Notes under the pieces: model-generated
What the model saw: only the letters and a program-made list of their open reading frames with translations
What the model was told of the DNA's origin: nothing
Databases searched by the model: none
NCBI GenBank assembly: GCA_036383255.1
Contig: DASVOS010000017.1
Location: forward strand, 1 to 64,000
DNA from: Gammaproteobacteria bacterium
Lineage (GTDB): Bacteria > Pseudomonadota > Gammaproteobacteria > Natronospirales > REEB76
Direction of reading: 5' to 3'
Length of the DNA stretch: 64,000 bases
Shown: in pieces, positions 53,875-61,949 of the stretch
How the letters are laid out: the number at the start of each line of letters is the position of its first letter
Numbering within the stretch: the stretch's first letter is position 1
Made by a program: the position numbers and the translations under genes

Positions 53875-54479
53875 AGCCGCGGCGTGCGCATCTAGCCTTG
53901 CTCGCGGCCTGCGCCGCGGTCTTCCTCTGGTCCGCGATCCGGCCCCATGACTACTTCACCTGGGCGCTGGAGACCTTCCCGATGATGATCGGCGTGCCGG
54001 TGCTGGTCGCGGTCTATCCGCGCTTCCGCTTCACCACCCTGTGTTACACGCTGGTGCTGCTGCACGCCTGCATCCTGATGGTAGGCGGCCACTACACCTA
54101 CGCCGAGGTGCCGCTGTTCAGCTGGCTGCGGGACCAGCACTGGGGCTTCGCCCGCAATGACTTCGACCGCGTCGGCCACTTCGCCCAGGGCTTCGTGCCG
54201 GCCATGCTCGCGCGGGAAGTGCTGCTGCGCCGCTCACCCCTCAAGCGGGGCGGCTGGCTCACGTTCACGGTGATGTGCTTCTGCATCGCCCTCAGCGCCT
54301 GCTATGAGCTCCTGGAGTGGGCGGTGGCGGAGGCAAGCGGGACGGCGGCAGACGCCTTCCTCGCCACCCAGGGCGACGTGTGGGATACCCAATGGGACAT
54401 GCTCACCGCGACGGTGGGCGCCGCCTTGAGCCTCCTGCTGCTGTCCCGCTGGCAGGACCGCCAGCTCGCGCGGCTCTAG
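53871..54479 (+). CDS. DUF2238 (YjdF-type) membrane protein
   Basis: A 202-residue protein with about five membrane helices. The segments RNDFDRVGHFAQGFVPAMLAREVLLR, CIALSACYELLEWAVAEASGTAADAFLATQGDVWDTQWDM match the DUF2238/YjdF family. Function unknown. The GTG start at 53871 is set by overlap with the DUF2147 stop codon. Confidence 0.87.
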   Translation: MKPRRAHLALLAACAAVFLWSAIRPHDYFTWALETFPMMIGVPVLVAVYPRFRFTTLCYTLVLLHACILMVGGHYTYAEVPLFSWLRDQHWGFARNDFDRVGHFAQGFVPAMLAREVLLRRSPLKRGGWLTFTVMCFCIALSACYELLEWAVAEASGTAADAFLATQGDVWDTQWDMLTATVGAALSLLLLSRWQDRQLARL

Positions 54480-54745
54480 CGCGGCTGTTCCGCGGTCGAG
54501 CCCGCCGGGGCGGACTGGGACTCGATGGCATCGTCGGTGGCCTGGCCCTGCGCCTGCACCTTGCCGTTCACCGCCTTGGCCTTGTTGAGGTCCTGCACCA
54601 GCGGGCTGAACGCGTTGCCGCTGGATATCTTCACCGGGCCGGTGCCGGGCGGCGGCGCGGGCGTGGCGGCCTCGTCAGGCTGCTTGGAGCCGCAGGCGGC
54701 GAGTGCGAGCAGGCAGGCGAGGGCGATAGCGTGACGTCTCTCCAT
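54476..54745 (-). CDS. small lipoprotein, unknown function
   Basis: An 89-residue protein with signal peptide and lipobox LALAAC (Cys18). The mature part is Pro/Ala/Gln-rich, without a known domain. ATG 54745 is chosen because AAGGGG lies seven bases upstream; in-frame ATGs at 54751 and 54766 are alternatives. It converges on the DUF2238 gene with a four-base overlap. Confidence 0.65.
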   Translation of the reverse strand: MERRHAIALACLLALAACGSKQPDEAATPAPPPGTGPVKISSGNAFSPLVQDLNKAKAVNGKVQAQGQATDDAIESQSAPAGSTAEQPR

Positions 54746-54762
54746 GGTCATCCCCTTCAGTT

Positions 54763-55116
54763 TCATGTCAGGTCCACGCCGAAGCGCTTCAGCCCGGACA
54801 GCATGAGCGCATAGGCGCCCATTGTCACCAGCGCGGCGAGCGCGAGCGAGGCGGTGAAGCCGAGTCCCTGGCGCAGGAGCAGCGGCAGCGCCAGGAAGAA
54901 CGCCAGGGACGGCAGCACCAGCCAGAAGATGCTGAGGGAGAGGGCCGACACCTGGCCCGTGTCGCGGGTGTCCACGTAGAGCCAGACGATCGCCAGCAGC
55001 GACACCAGCGGCAGCGAGGCCAGCAGGCCGCCCCAGGCGGGCTGGCGCTTGGCCAGCTCCGATACGGCGACGATGATGGCGGCCGAGAGCGCCAGCTTGA
55101 TCGAGTAGTACAGCAT
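54763..55116 (-). CDS. DUF3147-type small membrane protein
   Basis: A 117-residue protein with about four membrane helices (MLYYSIKLALSAAIIVAVSELAKR start, then WGGLLASLPLVSLLAIVWLYVD, WLVLPSLAFFLALPLLLRQG, FTASLALAALVTMGAYALML). It matches the DUF3147/GlpM-like family. Function unknown. ATG 55116 gives the typical family start; ATG 55137, with AGG nearby, would add seven residues. Confidence 0.75.
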   Translation of the reverse strand: MLYYSIKLALSAAIIVAVSELAKRQPAWGGLLASLPLVSLLAIVWLYVDTRDTGQVSALSLSIFWLVLPSLAFFLALPLLLRQGLGFTASLALAALVTMGAYALMLSGLKRFGVDLT

Positions 55117-55248
55117 GGGGATATCCCCGCGGCCCATCCTGCCACCACTCTACCCGAAGCGGCCGGGCGGACGGCCGGAATGTGAACCGGGTCATGTAGC
55201 CGGGCGGGGCGGAGCCCTATAATGCCTGCGGGAACCGGGGATCAGCGC

Positions 55249-55890
55249 ATGCATATCGAGAACCAGAAGTTCTTCCACATCCACAAGCACAACTCCCCCA
55301 AGTGGTTCGAGGGGGCGCGGATCTCGTTCGGGCTCGAGCCCAACAACTCCTGGCGCGCCTTCGAGGTGGCCCGCCGCGGCATCACCAACCCCAAGAGCAA
55401 CGAGATCTACACCGTGGACATGGTGGCGCTCAGGGCCCTCGAGTTCTACCGCAAGCAGAAGCCCAAGGACCCGAAGCTCTCGTTCTACCATTTCGACCCG
55501 GTCGTCACCCTGGCCGAGACGCTGGACAGCCTGTTCCTGGCCACCCGCATGGTGCGCGAGATGATCTTCGAGGAGGTGCGCCGCCAGCTCTACGTGACGC
55601 TGCCCTCGCGCATGAGCTGCATCTGGCTGATCCCGGAGGACCCGCGCGCGGTGCGCTTCTGGCTCGACAACATGCGCGGTGACTTCAAGAAGGTGTACCG
55701 GGTGAACGCCACCGGCGAGCTGCACCGGGCCACCCAGCAGATCGTGATGGGCGACACCATCTCCATGAGCGAGTGGAAGCGCCGTGCCGTGGACTACTGG
55801 AACGGCGCCAAGGCCGAGTCCCACGACGACGAACTGCTGCTGAACGGCGACGTCGAGGTGCTGGAGGAAGTGCCCGCGAGCCAGTTCTGA
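55249..55890 (+). CDS. conserved hypothetical protein (possibly DUF2441)
   Basis: A 213-residue soluble protein. The N-terminal HIENQKFFHIHKHNSPKWFEGARISFG and the following NNSWRAFEVARRG resemble DUF2441 proteins, but I am not sure of that. It has no signal peptide and no catalytic motif that I recognise. It may be a nucleotide- or ADP-ribose-related protein, but this is a guess. ATG 55249 is chosen over 55222 because the conserved region starts there. Confidence 0.6.
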   Translation: MHIENQKFFHIHKHNSPKWFEGARISFGLEPNNSWRAFEVARRGITNPKSNEIYTVDMVALRALEFYRKQKPKDPKLSFYHFDPVVTLAETLDSLFLATRMVREMIFEEVRRQLYVTLPSRMSCIWLIPEDPRAVRFWLDNMRGDFKKVYRVNATGELHRATQQIVMGDTISMSEWKRRAVDYWNGAKAESHDDELLLNGDVEVLEEVPASQF

Positions 55891-55891
55891 G

Positions 55892-56074
55892 TCAGCGCCA
55901 GCGCTTGCCGCTGCGGCGCTCCGTGACCGCCTCGCGCTCCTGCTTCTTCGCTTCCAGCCGCCGGCGCGTCCGGCCGGCTTCCTTGTGCTCGTCGCTGTAC
56001 ACCGCGTGCTCCATGTTGGAGTGCCCGCGCTTGCCGCCGCTGCCGCCTTCCGTCGGGTATTTCAGGTTTCCCAT
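55892..56074 (-). CDS. small basic conserved protein, unknown function
   Basis: A 60-residue protein rich in Lys, Arg, Glu and Gly, starting MGNLKYPTEGGSGGKRGHSN. GGGAG lies before the ATG at a good distance and the frame is not a shadow of another gene. The composition suggests a disordered nucleic-acid-binding or assembly protein. It follows the aldehyde dehydrogenase gene on the same strand by 17 bases. Confidence 0.6.
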   Translation of the reverse strand: MGNLKYPTEGGSGGKRGHSNMEHAVYSDEHKEAGRTRRRLEAKKQEREAVTERRSGKRWR

Positions 56075-56091
56075 AGCTCCCTCTATTCAAT

Positions 56092-57933
56092 TCAGGAGAA
56101 CTGCGAGCGGAACACATCCTTGATGTGCTTGAGGCGCGCCTCCAGACGCTGCACCTCGTCCTCGCGGCCCAGTTCACGGGCGAGCTGGATCGCCATGTAG
56201 AAGTTCTCCTTGGCCTCGCTGTAGTCGGTACTGGGGCGCCGGGAATCGTATATCCGATCGTAGGCCTCCTCGCCCCAGCGTTCCAGCTGCCCGAGCTGCT
56301 CACCTTGTGCCATCTCGCCGAACGGCTTGACCGGAGCCGCCCCGGGCGGGAGCGGTGGGGTGGGCTCCTTGGCGCGGAACATGCGCGGCAGGATGCGCAG
56401 GAACCGCCACAGCCCCGCGAGGCGCTCGCGCCCTCCCTGGCCGTACAGGGCCAGCATGACGCCCTTGAGGCCGTCGTAGACCGCCGTGTTGTAGGGATAC
56501 CAGTAGACGTTGCGGCGGGCGAGCGTGAGCCAGTCCTCCACGATCACCTGGGGCTGGGTCACCTCGTCGAACGCGAACGCCCCGTGGCCGCGTCCCAGCC
56601 CGGAGTTGCGCATGCCGCCCCAGGGCGTCTCCGTGAGGCCGTGGGACATCAGGTGATCGTTGACCGTCACGGCGCCGGCAGACAGCCGCCGCGCCAGCCG
56701 CACGCCCTTGCCGAGGTCACGGGTCCAGACGGAGCCCGTCAGGCCGTAGCGCGAGTCGTTGGCGAGCCGCAAGGCTTCCTCGTCGTCCTTGACCGGCATC
56801 ACGCCCAGCACCGGGCCGAAGGTCTCCTCGTGCATCACCTTCATGGTGTGGTCCACGCCGGTGAGGACCGTGGGAGCGATGAACCGGTCGTTCAGCCCCG
56901 GGGGCAGCTTCGCCTGGGCGAACACCGTGGCGCCCGCGGCGAGCGCCTCGCGGCAATGCTCCCGCACCGTCGCCGCCTGGCGCTCGGTGCAGAGCGCGCC
57001 GACGTCCTGGTACGGGCCCACCCGCAGGGCTTCCACCTTCTCCTTGAGCAGCGCCATGAACGGCGCGTACACATCCTGGTGCACGTAGATGCGCTCCACC
57101 CCCGCGCAGGATTGGCCCGCATTCGTGAGCCCGGCCCACACGGCGCCGCCCGCGGCGCGCTCCAGGGGCGCGTCGGCGCACACGATCATGGCGTCCTTGC
57201 CGCCGAGCTCCAGGGAGAGGGGCTTGAGGGTCTTGGCCGCCTTGCCCATGAGTTCCTTGCCGACCCGTACCGACCCCGTGAAGAACAGCTTGTCCACGCC
57301 GTCCTGTTCCAGGAATACGTCCCCGCACAGCGGCCCATCCGCGTTGAGGTGCTGGAACACGCCCTCCGGCAGGTCCGCATGGAGGAACAGCTGCACGATC
57401 TCCTCGCCCACCGGCAGCGTCTCCGGCGAGGTCTTGAACACCACCGTGTTGCCCGCCAGCAGCGCCGGCACGATCTCGTGCATGGGGATGCCGAAGGGGT
57501 AGTTCCAGGGCGAGATGATGCCCACCACGCCGTAGGGCAGGCGGTGCACGGTGCTGCGCTTGTTGAAGAACAGCGGCGAGCCCACGGGCAGGCGCTGCGG
57601 CTTCAGGTGCCTGCGCGCATGGCGCGCATACCAGCGGCTGCCCATGAGCGTCGGCATGATCTCGGTGGCGAGCGCATCCGTCTCCGGCTTGCCCACGCAG
57701 CGGCTGATGACCAGCGCCACGTAGTCCATGTTGCGCAGCAGTGCCTGCTGTGCCGCGAGGATATGGCGGCGCCGCCGCTCGAGCGGCAGGACAGCCCAGG
57801 CGGGCTGGGCGGCGCGGGCGCGGCGTATCGCGTCGCGCACCTCTTCGGCGGAAAGCTCCGGGAAGCGCCCCACCACCTCTCCCGTCGCCGGATTATGGAC
57901 GAGGGTGTGGCCGGCTTCGGACTGGGCGCTCAT
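56092..57933 (-). CDS. aldehyde dehydrogenase with C-terminal extension
   Basis: A 613-residue protein. Residues about 1-490 are a full ALDH domain: SPWNYPFG (Asn144), LELGGKD (Glu242) and NAGQSCAGVER (catalytic Cys276). The features fit the NAD(P)-dependent aldehyde dehydrogenases of the coniferyl/succinate-semialdehyde group. Residues about 495-613 are an unusual extension with helical, charged sequence (AKENFYMAIQLARELGREDEVQRLEARLKHIKDVF). It oxidises an unknown aldehyde. It starts three bases after the oxygenase stop, in an operon with ppsA. Confidence 0.9.
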   Translation of the reverse strand: MSAQSEAGHTLVHNPATGEVVGRFPELSAEEVRDAIRRARAAQPAWAVLPLERRRRHILAAQQALLRNMDYVALVISRCVGKPETDALATEIMPTLMGSRWYARHARRHLKPQRLPVGSPLFFNKRSTVHRLPYGVVGIISPWNYPFGIPMHEIVPALLAGNTVVFKTSPETLPVGEEIVQLFLHADLPEGVFQHLNADGPLCGDVFLEQDGVDKLFFTGSVRVGKELMGKAAKTLKPLSLELGGKDAMIVCADAPLERAAGGAVWAGLTNAGQSCAGVERIYVHQDVYAPFMALLKEKVEALRVGPYQDVGALCTERQAATVREHCREALAAGATVFAQAKLPPGLNDRFIAPTVLTGVDHTMKVMHEETFGPVLGVMPVKDDEEALRLANDSRYGLTGSVWTRDLGKGVRLARRLSAGAVTVNDHLMSHGLTETPWGGMRNSGLGRGHGAFAFDEVTQPQVIVEDWLTLARRNVYWYPYNTAVYDGLKGVMLALYGQGGRERLAGLWRFLRILPRMFRAKEPTPPLPPGAAPVKPFGEMAQGEQLGQLERWGEEAYDRIYDSRRPSTDYSEAKENFYMAIQLARELGREDEVQRLEARLKHIKDVFRSQFS

Positions 57934-57936
57934 GCG

Positions 57937-58587
57937 CTAGAACACGAATTGGGTGTTCTGGACGATCACGTCGAAGGCGACGATGCAGCGCTCGCCCTCG
58001 CCGCGGAACGGGTAGACGTAGTGGATGTAGTAGGGCGGGAATAGGACGAGGTCGCCGGCCTTGGGCATGATGCGCCGGGTCAGGCTCACGCCGTGGTGGT
58101 GCGCCACCGGGTGCGGGTTCAGGAACTCGATGCAGCCCTCGGGCTCGGGCTTCTCCGGCACCGCCGCGTAGTACACGCCGCTGATGAGGTTGCCGGTGCT
58201 GGGGTGCATGTGGGGCGCCTGCCAGTCGCCCTCGCAGAGGATGTTCGCCCAGGACACGAGGCGGGTGGGGATGGACTTGCCTTGCGCGCCGTAGACGCGC
58301 TCGAGGTAGGCCTTGACCCCCGGCAGCACCACTTGGTCGCGCAGCGCCTGCACCTCCGGCTCCGGACGGTTCAGGAACATCATCTTCTTGGAGGTCTGGT
58401 AGCCGCCGTAGGTGGTGATGGTCCCGGACAGCGCCTCGTTCTCGGCGCGGTCCTTGAGGTACTGCCCGCGCAATCCGTGCAGCAGCGCGGCCACCCCCGC
58501 GTTCATCTTCTCCACTCCCGTGTGGCGGCTCAGGAGCACCGTGAGCGGGAAATGTTCCTCGAACTGGTTCTGGGCGCCGATGCTCAT
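57937..58587 (-). CDS. putative 2OG-Fe(II) oxygenase (TIGR02466 type)
   Basis: A 216-residue protein of the same TIGR02466-like family as the gene at 827-1534. [18 protein letters not shown] gives His126 and His128, [13 protein letters not shown] gives His189, and GERCIVAFD has Arg200. ATG 58587 is set by an ATGA overlap with the end of ppsA. It lies between ppsA and the aldehyde dehydrogenase in one operon, so the oxygenase could make, or the dehydrogenase could remove, an aldehyde from the same substrate. That link is inference. Confidence 0.83.
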   Translation of the reverse strand: MSIGAQNQFEEHFPLTVLLSRHTGVEKMNAGVAALLHGLRGQYLKDRAENEALSGTITTYGGYQTSKKMMFLNRPEPEVQALRDQVVLPGVKAYLERVYGAQGKSIPTRLVSWANILCEGDWQAPHMHPSTGNLISGVYYAAVPEKPEPEGCIEFLNPHPVAHHHGVSLTRRIMPKAGDLVLFPPYYIHYVYPFRGEGERCIVAFDVIVQNTQFVF

Positions 58588-60944
58588 CCCTTCTTGCCCG
58601 CTAGGAACAGCCAGGTCTCCACCACCGTATCCGGGTTCAGGGACACGCTCTCGATGCCCTGTTCCAGCAGCCACTTGGCGAGGTCCGGATGGTCCGAGGG
58701 GCCCTGGCCGCAGATGCCGATGTACTTGCCGTGCTTGCGGCAGGCCTGGATGGCCATGGAGAGGAGCTTCTTGACCGCGTCATTGCGTTCATCGAACAGA
58801 TGGGCGATCACCCCCGAGTCCCGGTCCAGGCCCAGCGTGAGCTGGGTCAGGTCGTTGGAACCGATGGAGAAGCCGTCGAAGTGCTCCAGGAACTCATCGG
58901 CGAGCAGCGCGTTGGAGGGCAGCTCGCACATCATGATGACCTTGAGCCCGTGCTCGCCGCGCCTCAGGCCGTTGGCGGCAAGGATCTCCACCACCTTGCG
59001 CGCCTCGTCCACGGTGCGCACGAAGGGGATCATCACCTGCACGTTGGCGAGGCCCATCTCCTCGCGCACCTTCTTGAGGGCGCGGCATTCCAGCTCGAAG
59101 CAGTCCCGGAAGGAGGGGTCGATGTAGCGGGAGGCGCCGCGGAACCCCAGCATGGGGTTCTCCTCGTGGGGCTCGTACTGGCGGCCGCCCACCAGGTTCG
59201 CGTACTCGTTGGACTTGAAGTCCGAGGTGCGCACGATCACCGGCTCCGGCGCGAAGGCCGCGGCGATGGTGGCGATGCCTTCCGCCAGGCGCTCCACGTA
59301 GAAGCTCACCGGGTCCTTGTAGCCGGCCATGCGCGAGGTGATCTCGCGCTTCACGTCCGCCGGCTGCTTGTCGAAGTTGATGAGCGCCTTGGGGTGCACG
59401 CCGATCATGCGGTTGATGATGAACTCCAGGCGCGCCAGGCCCACGCCCTTGTGGGGCAGGCCGGCGAAGTCGAAGGCGCGCTCCGGCGTGCCCACGTTCA
59501 TCATGATCTTGAGCGGCGCCTCCGGCATCTTGGCCAGGCTGATCTCGCGGCGCTCGAACTGCAGCTTGCCCTCGTAGATGAAGCCCGTGTCGCCCTCGGC
59601 GCAGGACACGGTGACGGCCTGGCCGTCCTTGATCTTCTTCGTGGCGTCGCCGCAGCCCACCACCGCGGGGATGCCGAGCTCGCGGGCGATGATGGCGGCA
59701 TGGCAGGTGCGGCCGCCGCGGTTCGTGACGATGGCGGAGGCGCGCTTCATCACCGGCTCCCAGTCGGGATCGGTCATGTCCGTCACCAGCACGTCGCCGG
59801 GCTGGATGCGGCTCATCTCGTGCAGGTCCGCGACCACCTTGGCGGTGCCGGCGCCGATCTTCTGGCCGATGCTGCGGCCCTCCGCCAGCACCGGACCCTT
59901 CGCCTTCAGCTCGTAGCGCTCGATGTTCTGGTTGCGGCGGCTCTTCACCGTCTCAGGGCGCGCCTGCAGGATGTAGATCTTCCCGTCGTGCCCGTCCTTG
60001 GCCCACTCGATGTCCATGGGGCGCTTGTAGTGCTGCTCGATCACCAGCGCCTGCTTGGCGAGTTCCAGCACGTCCGCGTCGCTGATGCAGAACCGCGCGC
60101 GCGCCTCGGCGTGCACGTCGATGGTCTTCACGGCCTTCCCGCCGCCCTCGCCGTAGACCATCATGATGGCCTTGCTGCCGAGGTTGCGGCGCACGATCGG
60201 CGACTTGCCCTTGGCCAGCGCCGGCTTGTACACGTAGAACTCGTCCGGGTTCACCGCGCCCTGCACCACGGTCTCGCCGAGGCCGTAGGAGGCGGTGATG
60301 AACACCGCGTCGGCGAATCCGGACTCGGTGTCGAGGGTGAACATCACGCCGCTGGCGCCGAGGTCGCTGCGCGCCATGCGCTGGATGCCGGCGGAGAGCG
60401 CCACCTCGGCGTGCTCGAAGCCGTGGTGCACGCGGTAGGAGATCGCGCGGTCGTTGAACAGCGAGGCGAACACCAGCTTGACGGACTTGATCACCTCGTC
60501 CGCGCCGCGCACGTTGAGGAAGGTCTCCTGCTGGCCCGCGAAGGAGGCGTCCGGCAGGTCCTCGGCGGTGGCGGAGGAGCGCACCGCCACCGACACGTCC
60601 TTGCCGCCGGCGAGCGCCGCGTAGCCCTCGCGGATGGACTTCTCGAGGGTGGGCGGGAAGGGCGTCTCGCTCAGCCACTGGCGGATGCGCGCGCCGGTCT
60701 CGGCCAGGGCCACCACGTCGTCCACGTCCAGCTTGGCGAGCTCGCGGTTCACCCGCTCGGCCAGGCCCTCGTGGGCCAGGAACTCCCGGTAGGCGTCCGC
60801 GGTGGTGGCGAAACCGCCGGGCACCGAGACCCCGAGCTTGGAGAGATGGCTGATCATCTCCCCCAGGGAGGCGTTCTTGCCGCCCACCTTGTCCACGTCG
60901 CCCATGCCGAGTTTTTCGAAGCTGATGACGTAGCGCGGGTCCAC
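58584..60944 (-). CDS. ppsA: phosphoenolpyruvate synthase
   Basis: A 786-residue enzyme (E. coli 792) that makes PEP from pyruvate and ATP in gluconeogenesis. The N-terminal pyruvate/ATP-binding domain starts [12 protein letters not shown]. The swivelling domain holds the catalytic His in [21 protein letters not shown], and the C-terminal PEP-binding barrel ends [29 protein letters not shown]. It is divergent from ppsR, its known regulator. Confidence 0.97.
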   Translation of the reverse strand: MDPRYVISFEKLGMGDVDKVGGKNASLGEMISHLSKLGVSVPGGFATTADAYREFLAHEGLAERVNRELAKLDVDDVVALAETGARIRQWLSETPFPPTLEKSIREGYAALAGGKDVSVAVRSSATAEDLPDASFAGQQETFLNVRGADEVIKSVKLVFASLFNDRAISYRVHHGFEHAEVALSAGIQRMARSDLGASGVMFTLDTESGFADAVFITASYGLGETVVQGAVNPDEFYVYKPALAKGKSPIVRRNLGSKAIMMVYGEGGGKAVKTIDVHAEARARFCISDADVLELAKQALVIEQHYKRPMDIEWAKDGHDGKIYILQARPETVKSRRNQNIERYELKAKGPVLAEGRSIGQKIGAGTAKVVADLHEMSRIQPGDVLVTDMTDPDWEPVMKRASAIVTNRGGRTCHAAIIARELGIPAVVGCGDATKKIKDGQAVTVSCAEGDTGFIYEGKLQFERREISLAKMPEAPLKIMMNVGTPERAFDFAGLPHKGVGLARLEFIINRMIGVHPKALINFDKQPADVKREITSRMAGYKDPVSFYVERLAEGIATIAAAFAPEPVIVRTSDFKSNEYANLVGGRQYEPHEENPMLGFRGASRYIDPSFRDCFELECRALKKVREEMGLANVQVMIPFVRTVDEARKVVEILAANGLRRGEHGLKVIMMCELPSNALLADEFLEHFDGFSIGSNDLTQLTLGLDRDSGVIAHLFDERNDAVKKLLSMAIQACRKHGKYIGICGQGPSDHPDLAKWLLEQGIESVSLNPDTVVETWLFLAGKKG

Positions 60945-60970
60945 GGTCTTCCCCAGGGTGAGATTCCATT

Positions 60971-60998
60971 ATTATACCGGCAGCGGCGCCGGCCCCAA
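60971..60998 (-). promoter_or_regulatory. possible ppsA promoter
   Basis: On the minus strand TTGGGG (60993-60998) and a perfect TATAAT (60971-60976) are 16 bases apart. The transcript would start about 60964, 20 bases before the ppsA ATG at 60944. Confidence 0.5.
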
Positions 60999-61043
60999 GT
61001 TGGCCCCGGGCCGGGCGGACCATCAGAAGGGAGATTCAAGTCC

Positions 61044-61865
61044 ATGCAGAACCGGCGCACCGTGTTCTTCGTCTCGGACCGCACCGGCATCACCGCCGAG
61101 GCCCTGGGCCGCAGCCTCATGAGCCAGTTCGAGGGCGCCGGGGTCACCCAGGTCACCCTGCCGTTCATAGACAGCGCCGAGAAGGCCGCCGCCGCCGTGG
61201 CGCGCATCAACGCCACCGCCCGGGAGGATGGGGCGCGGCCGGTGGTGTTCAGCACCCTGGTGCAGGACGACCTGCGGGCCCAGTTCCACGCCAGCGAAGC
61301 CCTGTGCCTGGACTTCTTCGACGCCTTCATCGGCCCGCTGGAGCGGGAGTTCGGCGTGAAGTCGTCCCACGCTGCCGGCAAGGCCCACGCCAATGCCGAC
61401 GACGCCGCCTACCTCACCCGCATCGAGGCGGTGAACTTCGCCCTCGCCAACGACGACGGCGTCACCACCCGCCATTATCCGGAGGCGGACGTGGTGCTGG
61501 TGGGCGTGTCCCGCTCAGGCAAGACGCCCACCTGCCTCTACCTCGCGCTGCAGTACGGCATCTCGGCGGCGAACTATCCGCTCACGGAGGAGGACATGGA
61601 CCGGGGCCGCCTGCCGGAAGCGCTGATGCCGCACCGCACCAAGCTCTACGGCCTCACCATCGAGCCCCAGCGCCTGCAGCAGATCCGCCAGGAGCGCCGG
61701 CCCGACAGCCGCTACGCCTCCCAGGACCAAGTGAGCTACGAGGTGCAGAAGGCGGAGAACCTGTTCCGGAGCGCGGGGATACCTTTCATTAATACTACGC
61801 ATCCCTCAATCGAGGAGATTGCCACGACTATTCTTCACCAGTCAGGGTTGAAGCGTCGCTATTGA
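61044..61865 (+). CDS. ppsR: PEP synthase regulatory kinase/phosphorylase
   Basis: A 273-residue DUF299-family protein (E. coli PpsR 277). The start VFFVSDRTGITAEALGRSLMSQF and the P-loop VGVSRSGKTPTCLYLA are conserved. It inactivates PEP synthase by ADP-dependent Thr phosphorylation and reactivates it by phosphorolysis. AAGGGAG lies before the ATG at 61044. The frame runs far upstream without a stop, but that part is antisense to ppsA and was discarded. Confidence 0.95.
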   Translation: MQNRRTVFFVSDRTGITAEALGRSLMSQFEGAGVTQVTLPFIDSAEKAAAAVARINATAREDGARPVVFSTLVQDDLRAQFHASEALCLDFFDAFIGPLEREFGVKSSHAAGKAHANADDAAYLTRIEAVNFALANDDGVTTRHYPEADVVLVGVSRSGKTPTCLYLALQYGISAANYPLTEEDMDRGRLPEALMPHRTKLYGLTIEPQRLQQIRQERRPDSRYASQDQVSYEVQKAENLFRSAGIPFINTTHPSIEEIATTILHQSGLKRRY

Positions 61866-61905
61866 GCCACGTACCGCTCACCGAACCGTCCCTGGTGCGA
61901 TGACG

Positions 61906-61944
61906 GCCCCGCTCCCGGCGGGGCGTTCGCCGCATGCGGCGAAC
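61906..61944. terminator. two adjacent palindromes in the ppsR/pgm convergent gap
   Basis: GCCCCGC-TCCCG-GCGGGGC (61906-61924) is followed at once by the 20-base palindrome GTTCGCCGCATGCGGCGAAC (61925-61944). Both genes converge here. No T-run follows, so if they terminate transcription it is not the classical type; a protein-binding palindrome is an alternative. Confidence 0.45.
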
Positions 61945-61949
61945 CGCTA

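Noticed and set aside
58689-61043. Plus-strand frame upstream of ppsR, antisense to ppsA, joined in-frame to ppsR
   Set aside because: The real ppsR starts at 61044 with a ribosome binding site and a conserved N-terminus. The upstream part has antisense-like composition.
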